Positions 1 to 6,788 of a stretch of 18,107 nt of DNA are shown here, piece after piece. Each line of letters begins with the position of its first letter. Positions within the stretch are counted from its first letter, which is position 1. The translations under genes and the position numbers were made by a program. Under the pieces are notes generated by a model. That model was not told the origin of the DNA, did no database searches, and saw nothing but the letters and a program-made list of their open reading frames with translations. Origin of the DNA: UBA7672 sp041166025 (GTDB lineage Bacteria; Pseudomonadota; Alphaproteobacteria; Caulobacterales; Hyphomonadaceae); the NCBI GenBank assembly GCA_041166025.1, contig JBEAMJ010000110.1, positions 1 through 18,107 on the forward strand, given 5' to 3'.

Positions 1-39
1 ATCCACATGCACGACCTGCTGAAGGCGGGGCTGGCGTGA
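1..39 (+). CDS. kdsD: C-terminal end of probable arabinose-5-phosphate isomerase (KdsD/KpsF/GutQ family), cut by the window edge
   Basis: Only the last 12 codons and a TGA are present. They read IHMHDLLKAGLA, very like the end of KdsD/KpsF proteins, where the second CBS domain closes with a motif such as HMHDLLRAG. KdsD converts ribulose-5-phosphate to arabinose-5-phosphate, the first committed step to Kdo. The next gene, kdsB, starts 10 bases after this stop on the same strand and acts later in the same pathway, so the two are probably co-transcribed. The call rests on a 12-residue tail plus context, so it is tentative. Confidence 0.55.
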   Translation: MHMHDLLKAGLA

Positions 40-49
40 CGTTCCTCGC

Positions 50-853
50 ATGAAATGCATCATCGTCATCCCCGCGCGCTACGCGTCAAAGCGCTTCCCG
101 GGCAAGCCGCTGCATCTCATCAATGGCGTTTCGATGCTGGAGCGCACGGTCGGCGCGGCGCGCCTGGCGGGGCAGGCGACCGGCGCGCGTGTCCTCGTTG
201 CGACCGATGATGATCGCATCGCCGCCCATGCGCGCGAGATCGGCGCGGAGCCGGTAATGACGAACCCCGATCTGCCCTCCGGCACAGACCGCTGCCGCGC
301 CGCCATGGAGATCGCCGCCCCCGATGCGGACTTCATCGTCAACCTGCAGGGCGATGCGCCGTTCACCCCGCCCGATCATGTTTCTGCTCTGATCGACAAC
401 GCCCCGCGCGCCGATGTGGTGACGCCGGTCATCCCGTTGTCATGGGACGTCCTTGACGCCCTGCGCGAGCACAAGCGGTCAACCCCTTTTTCGGGAACCA
501 CGTGCATTCGCGGCGAGGATGGCCGCGCGATCTGGTTCTCAAAGGCGATCCTCCCGGCGATCCGCAACGAGGCGGGATTGCGCGAGGCCGGCGATCTTTC
601 GCCCGTGCTCCAGCATGTTGGCCTCTATGGCTATGCGCGCGCAGCCCTGGTGCGTATCGCATCGCTGCCGATGTCGCGCTATGAAGAGCTCGAGGGCCTC
701 GAACAGCTGCGCTTCCTCGAGAACGGCCTCAGCGTCTACGCCGTCCCCGTCGTTGCGCATGAACTGCCGTCCGCCGGCATCGACACGCCGCAGGATGTTG
801 CGAAGGCGGAGGCCGCGTTGCAGAGGCTGGGCGATCCGTTCCGGCGCAGCTGA
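50..853 (+). CDS. kdsB: 3-deoxy-manno-octulosonate cytidylyltransferase (CMP-Kdo synthetase)
   Basis: The 267-residue protein should activate Kdo with CTP to give CMP-Kdo for lipid A/LPS core assembly in the cytosol. The N-terminus carries the nucleotide-binding loop IPARYASKRFPGKP, followed by VATDDDRI and SGTDRC. NLQGDAP (Q100-D102) holds the Asp expected to bind metal, and GIDTPQDV near residue 245 matches the C-terminal DTPEDL-type metal motif. Most family members have QGDEP; Ala replaces the Glu here. It is about 20 residues longer than E. coli KdsB, mostly in the middle (about residues 140-190). No clear Shine-Dalgarno sequence precedes the ATG, which fits translational coupling to the upstream isomerase gene. 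A related cytidylyltransferase for a modified Kdo cannot be excluded. Confidence 0.9.
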   Translation: MKCIIVIPARYASKRFPGKPLHLINGVSMLERTVGAARLAGQATGARVLVATDDDRIAAHAREIGAEPVMTNPDLPSGTDRCRAAMEIAAPDADFIVNLQGDAPFTPPDHVSALIDNAPRADVVTPVIPLSWDVLDALREHKRSTPFSGTTCIRGEDGRAIWFSKAILPAIRNEAGLREAGDLSPVLQHVGLYGYARAALVRIASLPMSRYEELEGLEQLRFLENGLSVYAVPVVAHELPSAGIDTPQDVAKAEAALQRLGDPFRRS

Positions 854-987
854 ACCAAGTTGCCGCTTGCGTTGCCGCGTTCCGCAACGTCCGACAGCCT
901 CCCGCGCAGAGCGCCGCGCCTTGTTTGCGGCATCGCATGCGCCTAGGCTTGCCGTGCTCAAGGACTCTCAAGGTTGGAGTGACGCCC

Positions 988-2325
988 ATGGCTGACACTG
1001 CGGCACGCCTTCCCTGGCATCTGCGCGGCAACTGGGCGCCGCTGCTGGCGGAGCGAACGGCGACCGGCCTGCGCGTCGAGGGCGCGATCCCGCCGGAGCT
1101 AAACGGCACCTATATCCGCACGGGACCGAACCCGAAGTCGGGGCGCTCGCATCACTGGTTCCTCGGCGATGGCATGGTGCATGGCATCCGCCTGCGCAAT
1201 GGCAAGGCGGAATGGCACCGCAACCGCTTCGTGCAGACGCCCAACATCACCGACCCTATCCAGCGCCCGCCGACAGCTCCGCGCGAACTGAGCCGCGGTA
1301 CAGCCAACACGCATGTCGCCCTGCACGGCAAGCAGATCCTGTGTCTCAACGAGGCTTCATGGCCCTGGATGATTGACCAGGACCTCAACACGGTCGGCAT
1401 GCAGAACTACAACGGCGCCCTCAAATGCTCGATGACCGCTCATCCCAAGGTCTGTCCCGAGACTGGCGAGCTTCTCGCATTCTCCTATTTCGCCTCCACG
1501 CCGCCCTTCCTCCACTACATCCGCGTCGGCGCCGATGGCGAATTGAAGCAGGTGGAGGGGATCGACATCCCCAGCATCGTGATGATGCACGACTTCAGCA
1601 TCACCCGGAATCACGTTGTCTTCATGGACCTGCCGCTGCTGTTCAAACCTGAGCTGATGGTCTCCGGCATGCCCTACAGGTTCGAGGCGTCCGCCGGCGC
1701 GCGCCTTGGGGTGATGCCGCGCAACGGAACGAACCGTGACGTTCGCTGGTTTCCCATCGATCCCTGTTATGTCTTCCACACAGTCAACTCCCACGAGGAG
1801 GGCAATCGCATCATCATGCATGTCTCGAAGATGCGCTCCGCCTTCGGCGCGGATTCAAACGACTACTCCAACGTGGCGCGACTCTGGCGCTGGACCATCG
1901 ATCTCGATTCTGGGACCGTTCGCCAAGACCAGATCGATGACCGTCCCGGCGATTTTGGCCGCGTCAACGAGGCCCGCGTCGGTCTTGATGCCCGCTTCGG
2001 TTATCTCATGTCGCTTGCGGGGGAGGGTAACTCCGAGGAGCCGGTCTATGGACCGCAGCTCTTCAAGTACGACCTGCATACGGGATCGCGCCTCGTGCAC
2101 GAGCTGGGCGAGAACGTTCGCGGCGGAGAGCCGGTCTTTGTGCAGGGCGGGGCGGGCGAGGACGAGGGCTGGGTCATGGCGATCGTCCACGACGAGACCG
2201 GCGGCAAGTCGAAATTCGTGATCATCGATGCGCAGGACTTCTCCGCACCGCCGGTTGCGAGCATCCATCTGCCCGAGCGCGTGCCCTATGGCGCCCACGG
2301 CAGCTGGATCCCGCTGCAGCACTGA
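988..2325 (+). CDS. Carotenoid oxygenase family (RPE65/CCD-type) non-haem iron dioxygenase
   Basis: The 445-residue product belongs to the carotenoid/lignostilbene cleavage dioxygenases, which split a double bond using Fe(II) held by four histidines. All four are visible: H152 in TAHPK, H201 in MMHDFSIT, H264 in FHTVNSHEE and H437 in GAHGSW. The N-terminal NGTYIRTGPNP and FLGDGMVHG blocks are also typical. Substrate cannot be read from sequence; apocarotenoids, stilbenes or lignin-derived stilbenoids are possible. The reading frame is open back to 925, but the ATG at 988 is preceded by GGAG at about 976 and gives the usual family N-terminus. It stands alone, 134 bases after kdsB, and ends 3 bases before the convergent purU stop. 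It has no obvious link to its neighbours. Confidence 0.88.
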   Translation: MADTAARLPWHLRGNWAPLLAERTATGLRVEGAIPPELNGTYIRTGPNPKSGRSHHWFLGDGMVHGIRLRNGKAEWHRNRFVQTPNITDPIQRPPTAPRELSRGTANTHVALHGKQILCLNEASWPWMIDQDLNTVGMQNYNGALKCSMTAHPKVCPETGELLAFSYFASTPPFLHYIRVGADGELKQVEGIDIPSIVMMHDFSITRNHVVFMDLPLLFKPELMVSGMPYRFEASAGARLGVMPRNGTNRDVRWFPIDPCYVFHTVNSHEEGNRIIMHVSKMRSAFGADSNDYSNVARLWRWTIDLDSGTVRQDQIDDRPGDFGRVNEARVGLDARFGYLMSLAGEGNSEEPVYGPQLFKYDLHTGSRLVHELGENVRGGEPVFVQGGAGEDEGWVMAIVHDETGGKSKFVIIDAQDFSAPPVASIHLPERVPYGAHGSWIPLQH

Positions 2326-2328
2326 GGC

Positions 2329-3195
2329 CTATTCAAACACCACCGTCCGTGCGCCGTTGAGGAAGATGCGTCCCTCGAGGTGCAGCTTGACCGCCCGCGC
2401 CAGCACGCGCGCCTCGGTGTCACGCCCCTTCGCGGTCATCACCTCGGGCTGGTCGACATGTGTCGTCGGTTCGACCGCCTGCGCGATGATCGGGCCCTCA
2501 TCGAGATCGCTGGTGACATAGTGCGCCGTTGCGCCGATCAGCTTGACCCCGCGGTTGAAAGCCTGCGTGTAGGGCTTGGCGCCCTTGAAGCCCGGCAGGA
2601 AGGAATGGTGGATGTTGATGCATCTGCCCGCGAGCTTCGCGCTCAGATCCGCGGACAGGATCTGCATATAGCGCGCGAGCACGACGAGGTCCGCCCGATG
2701 TGCTTCGACCAGCTCAAGGATCCGCGCCTCGGTCGCCTCCTTGCCATCCCTGTCAACTGGCAGGTGGTAGTAGGGCACGCCATGCCGGTCGGCGAGCCAG
2801 GCGCAGGTCAGATGGTTCGAGACGATCGCTGGCACGTGCATGTGCAGCGCGCCGATGCGCTGGCGATAGAGCAGGTCGTTGAGACAGTGGTCCGCGGTCG
2901 AGACGAGGATCAGCACGTTGGGCTTCGCCCGGGCGTCCAGAACCTCCCAGTCCATGCCCCAGCGGGCTGCCACGTCGGCGAATTCGGCCTTGAACTTCGC
3001 CAGCGTGAAACCCGGCTCGGTCGGCGCAAACAGCAGTCGCATGAAAAAGAGGCCGGAGGCGGGATCGCCGAAATTGGCGGTCTCTGCAATGAACAGGCGG
3101 CGCTGGGCCAGAAAGGCCGCAACATCCGCCACGATGCCGATGGCGTCGCGGCACGAGGCGCGGAGGACGAATCTTTCCTGGCTTTGGGTCGTCAT
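2329..3195 (-). CDS. purU: Formyltetrahydrofolate deformylase
   Basis: The 288-residue product hydrolyses 10-formyl-tetrahydrofolate to formate and tetrahydrofolate, balancing one-carbon pools and feeding purine synthesis. It has an N-terminal ACT domain (about residues 8-85, beginning FVLRASCRDAIGI) and a C-terminal formyltransferase-type hydrolase domain (about 91-288). The catalytic triad is visible as N194 and H196 in INIHHSFLPGF, and D232 in DLDEGPII. The frame stays open upstream to 3360, but starting at 3195 (MTTQSQ) gives the normal family length of about 285 residues and puts the ACT domain at the N-terminus. It is transcribed convergently with the dioxygenase gene and divergently from the phosphatase-like gene at 3281. 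No strong ribosome binding site is visible. Confidence 0.94.
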   Translation of the reverse strand: MTTQSQERFVLRASCRDAIGIVADVAAFLAQRRLFIAETANFGDPASGLFFMRLLFAPTEPGFTLAKFKAEFADVAARWGMDWEVLDARAKPNVLILVSTADHCLNDLLYRQRIGALHMHVPAIVSNHLTCAWLADRHGVPYYHLPVDRDGKEATEARILELVEAHRADLVVLARYMQILSADLSAKLAGRCINIHHSFLPGFKGAKPYTQAFNRGVKLIGATAHYVTSDLDEGPIIAQAVEPTTHVDQPEVMTAKGRDTEARVLARAVKLHLEGRIFLNGARTVVFE

Positions 3196-3280
3196 GTGGT
3201 CAAACCCCGCGGGCCCTGCTTGCTCCCGTCCCCGGACGTGGCAAGTAATCGTCCGCAACAGGTAGGGGCGGACGAGCAAA

Positions 3281-3880
3281 ATGGAAACGCGCATTTTTGT
3301 CGTCCGCCACGGCAACACGTTCGACAAGGGGGACACGGTAACCCGTGTCGGCGGGCGCACCGACTTGCCGCTTTCAACGTCGGGGCGAAGGCAGGCCGAG
3401 GAGCTCGCGCGGCATTTTGCGACAACCGCTTTCGCGACCGCCCGCTCAGGGCCGCTGAAGCGAACACGCGAGACCGCCGGCGCAATCCTGGCGGCGCAGC
3501 CAGAGCCGCCCGAACTCCTGACTGATCTCTTCCTGCGCGAGATCGACTACGGTCCCGACGAGAATCGTCCGGAGGAGGAGGTTGTCGCCCGCATCGGCAA
3601 GGCTGCCCTGGAGGCCTGGGAGCGCGATGCAATCGTCCCGGCCGGCTGGCGCGCTGATCCTGCGGCCATCATTGGCAACTGGCAGGAGCTGTTCCACGAA
3701 CTGCGCGGCCAGCCCGGCAATCATCTCGTCGTTACATCGAACGGCATCGCCCGATTTGCGCTGCAGGCTGTCGGGGAGACCCGTCCTGACCTGAAGCTTT
3801 CCACGGCCGGCTGGGGCGTCATCGTGCTTGAGGGCGAGGCGGCAAGGGTGACCAGCTGGAACGCCCGTGCGACAGTCTGA
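3281..3880 (+). CDS. Histidine-phosphatase (phosphoglycerate-mutase-like) superfamily protein with altered second histidine motif
   Basis: The 199-residue protein begins METRIFVVRHGNT, the phospho-acceptor RHG motif (H10), followed by LSTSGRRQAEELA and SGPLKRTRETA, which carry conserved phosphate-pocket arginines. LREIDYG supplies the usual acidic residue. The second active-site motif, normally a SHGG-like sequence near the C-terminus, reads VTSNGIARF here, so Asn (N154) sits where His is expected. That pattern suggests a subfamily with altered chemistry or weak phosphatase activity. The substrate is unknown. The gene starts 85 bases from the divergent purU start. The ATG at 3281 puts RHG at the usual distance from the N-terminus. 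Confidence 0.8.
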   Translation: METRIFVVRHGNTFDKGDTVTRVGGRTDLPLSTSGRRQAEELARHFATTAFATARSGPLKRTRETAGAILAAQPEPPELLTDLFLREIDYGPDENRPEEEVVARIGKAALEAWERDAIVPAGWRADPAAIIGNWQELFHELRGQPGNHLVVTSNGIARFALQAVGETRPDLKLSTAGWGVIVLEGEAARVTSWNARATV

Positions 3881-3982
3881 CCATCGCGCTTATCGTTACA
3901 GTTTGCAGCGCAAGGTGATTTGCCCGAGACTCATCGCGCGGGCATTGCTCCCGCCCTCGGATTCCAGCGTGAGCGCTTCACC

Positions 3983-5137
3983 ATGAACTTCATCGATCTC
4001 CAGGCTCAGCGTCAGCGCATCGCGCCTGAAATCGACGCGGCCATCGGTCGGGTCCTATCTACCTGCGGTTTCATCATGGGGCCGGAGGTGACGAACTTCG
4101 AAAAGGCGCTGGCTGCGTTCGCCGGCGCCAAGCATGCGCTCGCCTGCGCCAATGGTACTGACGCCTTGCTCATCCCGTTGCGCGCCTGGAGTATCGGGCC
4201 GGGCGATGCAGTGTTCGTGCCGAGTTTCACCTTCGTCGCCAGCGCCGAGGTCGCGCCTCTCGTTGGCGCCAGCCCGGTCTTTGTCGATGTCCTGCCGGAT
4301 ACCTACAATATGGACCCGGCCAGCCTCGAAGCCGCCATCGAAGCGGTGAAGCGGGATGGCAGGCTCAAACCGCGCGCCGTCATCGCCGTCGATCTGTTCG
4401 GCCAGCCGGCGGACTATCCGGCCATCTCGGCGATTGCAAAGCGCCATGGCCTCAAGCTGATCGCCGACCAGGCGCAGGGGTTCGGCTGCACGCTCGATGG
4501 CCGCCAGCCTCTGGACTGGGCCGATGTCGCCACCGCCTCCTTCTTTCCCGCCAAGCCGCTCGGCTGTTATGGCGATGGCGGCGCGGTTCTGACCAACGAC
4601 GATTCGCTCGCCGGCCTGGTTGATTCAATCCGCATTCACGGCAAAGCCAGCGCAGAAGACATGGCGGCGAAGAAGTATGACAACGACCCGCGCTATCTCA
4701 ACATGCGTGTCGGCGTGAACTCGCGGCTGGATGCGCTGCAGGCGGCCATCCTGTCGGAGAAGCTGAAAATCTATCCCGACGAACTCAGGAAGCGTGACGT
4801 CATCGCGCAGCGCTACAGCGAAGGTCTTCACGGGCATGTGCGGCGCGTGCCTGCGGTCATCAGGGGCGGCTTCTCGAACTGGGCGCAGTACACGATCGAG
4901 CACGACAATCGCGACGGGCTCATCGCCCACCTCAAGGCGCACGGCGTGCCGACCGCAATCTACTATCCGATCCCCATACACATGCAGGATGTCTATGCGC
5001 TCTACCCGAAGGCCCCGGGCGGACTGCCGGTCACCGAGGATATCCGCAACCGCGTGATGTCGCTGCCGATGCACCCCTACCTGTCGCAGGCCGACCAGGA
5101 CAAGGTGATCGGCGCGATCCGCGGGTTCAACGGCTAG
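3983..5137 (+). CDS. DegT/DnrJ/EryC1/StrS-family sugar aminotransferase, WbpE/WlbC-like
   Basis: This 384-residue PLP enzyme transfers an amino group to a keto-sugar nucleotide. It matches the WbpE/WlbC branch (UDP-3-keto-sugar 3-aminotransferases of O-antigen synthesis) closely: MNFIDLQAQRQRI start, ANGTDAL, GDAVFVPSFTFVA, the PLP-lysine motif FFPAKPLGCYGDGG (K191), VGVNSRLDALQAAIL, VPTAIYYPIP and the ending MSLPMHPYLS. The exact sugar cannot be decided. An upstream in-frame TTG at 3920 exists, but the ATG at 3983 gives the canonical N-terminus. Its TAG overlaps the TAG of the opposing gene at 5134 through a shared CTAG. No dehydrogenase or acetyltransferase partner lies next to it, unlike typical wbp clusters. 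Confidence 0.9.
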   Translation: MNFIDLQAQRQRIAPEIDAAIGRVLSTCGFIMGPEVTNFEKALAAFAGAKHALACANGTDALLIPLRAWSIGPGDAVFVPSFTFVASAEVAPLVGASPVFVDVLPDTYNMDPASLEAAIEAVKRDGRLKPRAVIAVDLFGQPADYPAISAIAKRHGLKLIADQAQGFGCTLDGRQPLDWADVATASFFPAKPLGCYGDGGAVLTNDDSLAGLVDSIRIHGKASAEDMAAKKYDNDPRYLNMRVGVNSRLDALQAAILSEKLKIYPDELRKRDVIAQRYSEGLHGHVRRVPAVIRGGFSNWAQYTIEHDNRDGLIAHLKAHGVPTAIYYPIPIHMQDVYALYPKAPGGLPVTEDIRNRVMSLPMHPYLSQADQDKVIGAIRGFNG

Positions 5138-5766
5138 GGCATCGGCCCTGTTGTCTGGCGGATTGGCGGATCGCTCTTCGGCGCCGCTGCGCGGATGCGA
5201 ACCGAGCGCACATCCATCACGCGATGCTTGTCGGGCGTCACCGGCCGGACGCCGAGATAGTCATAGCCTTCCTCGCGTCCGCGTCGCGGCGTGTGGAAGG
5301 TGAGAACATAGGGCTGGAACTCCCGGGTAAGGTCGAACGTGCGCCAGCCGCTTGTTCCGTCGATCTTGGCGAAGTAGTTCGCTTCGAACTGGCTGGCTGC
5401 GAAATCGCCGACCGATCGCGCTTCGATCACAACCTCGACGGGGCGCGATTCCAGAGCGTACTCGAGGTCTTCCGCCAGCGTGAGGTGCGGGCCGAGGCGC
5501 GGATCCTCATAAGCCGCGTCCGCTTGGCGGTCGATACGAAGGAAAGCCTGGCCACCTTCGGGACGCATCAGGTTGAGCGAGGCGCCGCGCATTTCGCCGA
5601 CGATGAAGCGGTTGAGTTCTTCGCCTGCGACGGTGAGGTCCTGCGCGTTTCGCCCACCTCCGCTTACCGGTCCGCTCGGCAGGCGTTCGCGATAGGGCTC
5701 CAGCGCCACGAGGACGAAGGCTGCCGCCAGCAGGGCGGAGACGGGGAAGAAGAGAAGGTCGCGCAT
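5134..5766 (-). CDS. Membrane-anchored or exported protein of unknown function
   Basis: I do not recognise this 210-residue protein. After MRD there is a hydrophobic stretch (about residues 4-22, LLFFPVSALLAAAFVLVAL) that should act as a signal anchor or uncleaved signal, leaving about 185 residues in the periplasm. The remainder is mixed polar with no cysteine pair, repeats or catalytic signature I can name. Segments such as SGWRTFDLTREFQPYVLTF look like beta-sheet, possibly jelly-roll. The ATG at 5766 is preceded closely by AGGAGG, supporting it over upstream in-frame ATGs as far as 5841. Its stop overlaps that of the aminotransferase on the other strand. It is divergent from the GNAT gene, with 131 bases between starts. 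Confidence 0.7.
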   Translation of the reverse strand: MRDLLFFPVSALLAAAFVLVALEPYRERLPSGPVSGGGRNAQDLTVAGEELNRFIVGEMRGASLNLMRPEGGQAFLRIDRQADAAYEDPRLGPHLTLAEDLEYALESRPVEVVIEARSVGDFAASQFEANYFAKIDGTSGWRTFDLTREFQPYVLTFHTPRRGREEGYDYLGVRPVTPDKHRVMDVRSVRIRAAAPKSDPPIRQTTGPMP

Positions 5767-5897
5767 GGCCTCCTGCTTACGCCGGGGTCGAAGCGCCCGT
5801 AAAGGCCGCTCTGCTGCGCGCTGGCCGCAATCCCGGCGCAATGGACTTGGCGTACATCCGGGGACAGAGTGACGTTTTCCCGGATGAAGATTGCGCC

Positions 5898-6212
5898 ATG
5901 GTCGACGTCCCCAAGCTTGCGGTCTCCATCACCCGGGAGGACAAGCCGACCGGCGGCCGGTATGTCGCGCGCATCGCAGGCAAGCCCGACGCCGAGATGA
6001 CCTTCTCGAAGGCGGGCGAGAAGATCCTCATCATCGATCATACGGGCGCGCCGGAGGAGCTGGGCGGCATGGGCGTCGGGAAGGCGCTGGTGGACTACAT
6101 GGTGCACGATGTCCGTGCCCGCGGGCTCAAGATTGTCCCGCTCTGCCCCTTCACCAACGCCACGCTGCGCAAGCATCCGGAATGGCAGGACATCCTCAAG
6201 GACCCGTTCTGA
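5898..6212 (+). CDS. Small GNAT-like N-acetyltransferase (PF14542/YidJ type)
   Basis: The 104-residue protein fits the compact GCN5-related acetyltransferase family typified by short bacterial YidJ-like proteins. Recognisable parts are the central IIDHTGAPEELGGMGVGKAL, where the GMGVGKAL loop should bind acetyl-CoA pyrophosphate, and the C-terminal block GLKIVPLCPFTNATLRKHPE, very typical of the family (VPLCPF followed by a His-Pro pair). The acceptor substrate is unknown. An in-frame start at 5841 would add 19 residues; the ATG at 5898 was preferred because MVDVPKLAVSIT leads straight into the domain, but ribosome-binding evidence is weak for both. It is the last chromosomal gene before the IS110 element. 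Confidence 0.8.
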   Translation: MVDVPKLAVSITREDKPTGGRYVARIAGKPDAEMTFSKAGEKILIIDHTGAPEELGGMGVGKALVDYMVHDVRARGLKIVPLCPFTNATLRKHPEWQDILKDPF

Positions 6213-6552
6213 GCCACACGCAGCCGTCGGCATTGAGCCCGGTGATCACTGCCGGGGACGCGGCAGGCCCCGCGTGGTGAGGCGCCGCCGCGGCGAGACG
6301 GGGCGACCGGTAGCGCCAGAGGCTCGCAGCTTGCGCGTCCCGGGAAGGCCCCGGCGCAGTGGTGCGCAAACAGCGGCGCTTTTCGACCGCCTGAGGATGT
6401 TCTGGCCGCCGCGTGCAGGCCGGACTGCTGAGGCCCGGTTCCGTGCGACTGAAGATGAAGTCCGGAGCGGCGCCAGCGCGCTCCGTTGTCCCGGCCTTGC
6501 CTGAACGCCCGGTCCCTGGCGCCATTCAGCGGGTTCTTGACCTTCGCCTGCG
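6213..6552. other. Intergenic stretch left of the insertion sequence, no gene seen
   Basis: About 340 bases between the GNAT stop and the proposed left end of the IS110 element. It is very GC-rich and several frames are open on both strands, but none has a credible start site or a recognisable product. A weak CTGCC/GGCAG hairpin lies near 6248-6266 without a T-run. The last bases, CCTGCGTC at 6547-6554, are the proposed left half and core of the IS target site. Confidence 0.5.
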
Positions 6553-6560
6553 TCCCCCCC
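6552..6560 (+). repeat. Left copy of 9-bp direct repeat GTCCCCCCC flanking the IS110 element
   Basis: GTCCCCCCC here is identical to 8050-8058 at the other end of the element. A reverse-complement copy (GGGGGGGAC) lies inside the left end at 6651-6659. IS110 elements normally share only a core dinucleotide at their two ends, so the extra identity may come from C-rich donor and target halves. Confidence 0.6.
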
Positions 6561-6745
6561 TGTACCTGTTGGTTGCGGCTTTTGTTAACATGGCCGCGTC
6601 GAGCCAACCGGTCGAGAGCAGCCTTTCGCCCCCTGTGTCTTTGAACACCTGGGGGGGACGTGCGCCTCGGCAGGTTGGCCGAGTTGCACGTCCAGTGGGA
6701 AGTCGCGCCAGGCCCGGTGGCTCTGAGCGCCCGTACAGGGAATGG
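6561..6745 (+). ncRNA. Candidate bridge RNA in the left end of the IS110 element
   Basis: The transposase leader can fold into consecutive hairpins. A stem TTGG/GCGGC pairs with GCCGC/CCAA (6569-6607). CCCCC-GTGT pairs with ACAC-GGGGG (6629-6655). A strong one runs from GGACGTGC (6656-6663) to GCACGTCC (6686-6693) with inner CTCGGC/GCCGAG. A stem GCGCCAG/CTGaGCGC spans 6705-6730. That last stem is flanked by GTGGGAAGTC (6695-6704), identical to the element's right end at 8043-8052, and by GTACAGGG (6733-6740), complementary to CCCTGTAC at 6558-6565 in its left end. This is the arrangement expected of a donor-binding loop with left and right guides. IS110-family recombinases (shown for IS621) use such RNAs to choose donor and target. 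Transcript ends are guesses; expression is not shown. Confidence 0.45.
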
Positions 6746-6788
6746 CGAAGCAGCCCGGCGGCTCGATGTCAAAAGCAAGGAGGCGACA

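Noticed and set aside
2380..3525. A 381-codon plus-strand frame opposite purU
   Set aside because: It is antisense to purU, which carries the ACT domain and complete catalytic triad. The plus-strand translation has no family signature.
5134..5137. Shared CTAG making overlapping stops of two convergent genes
   Set aside because: Real, but ordinary for compact genomes and not evidence of anything unusual.
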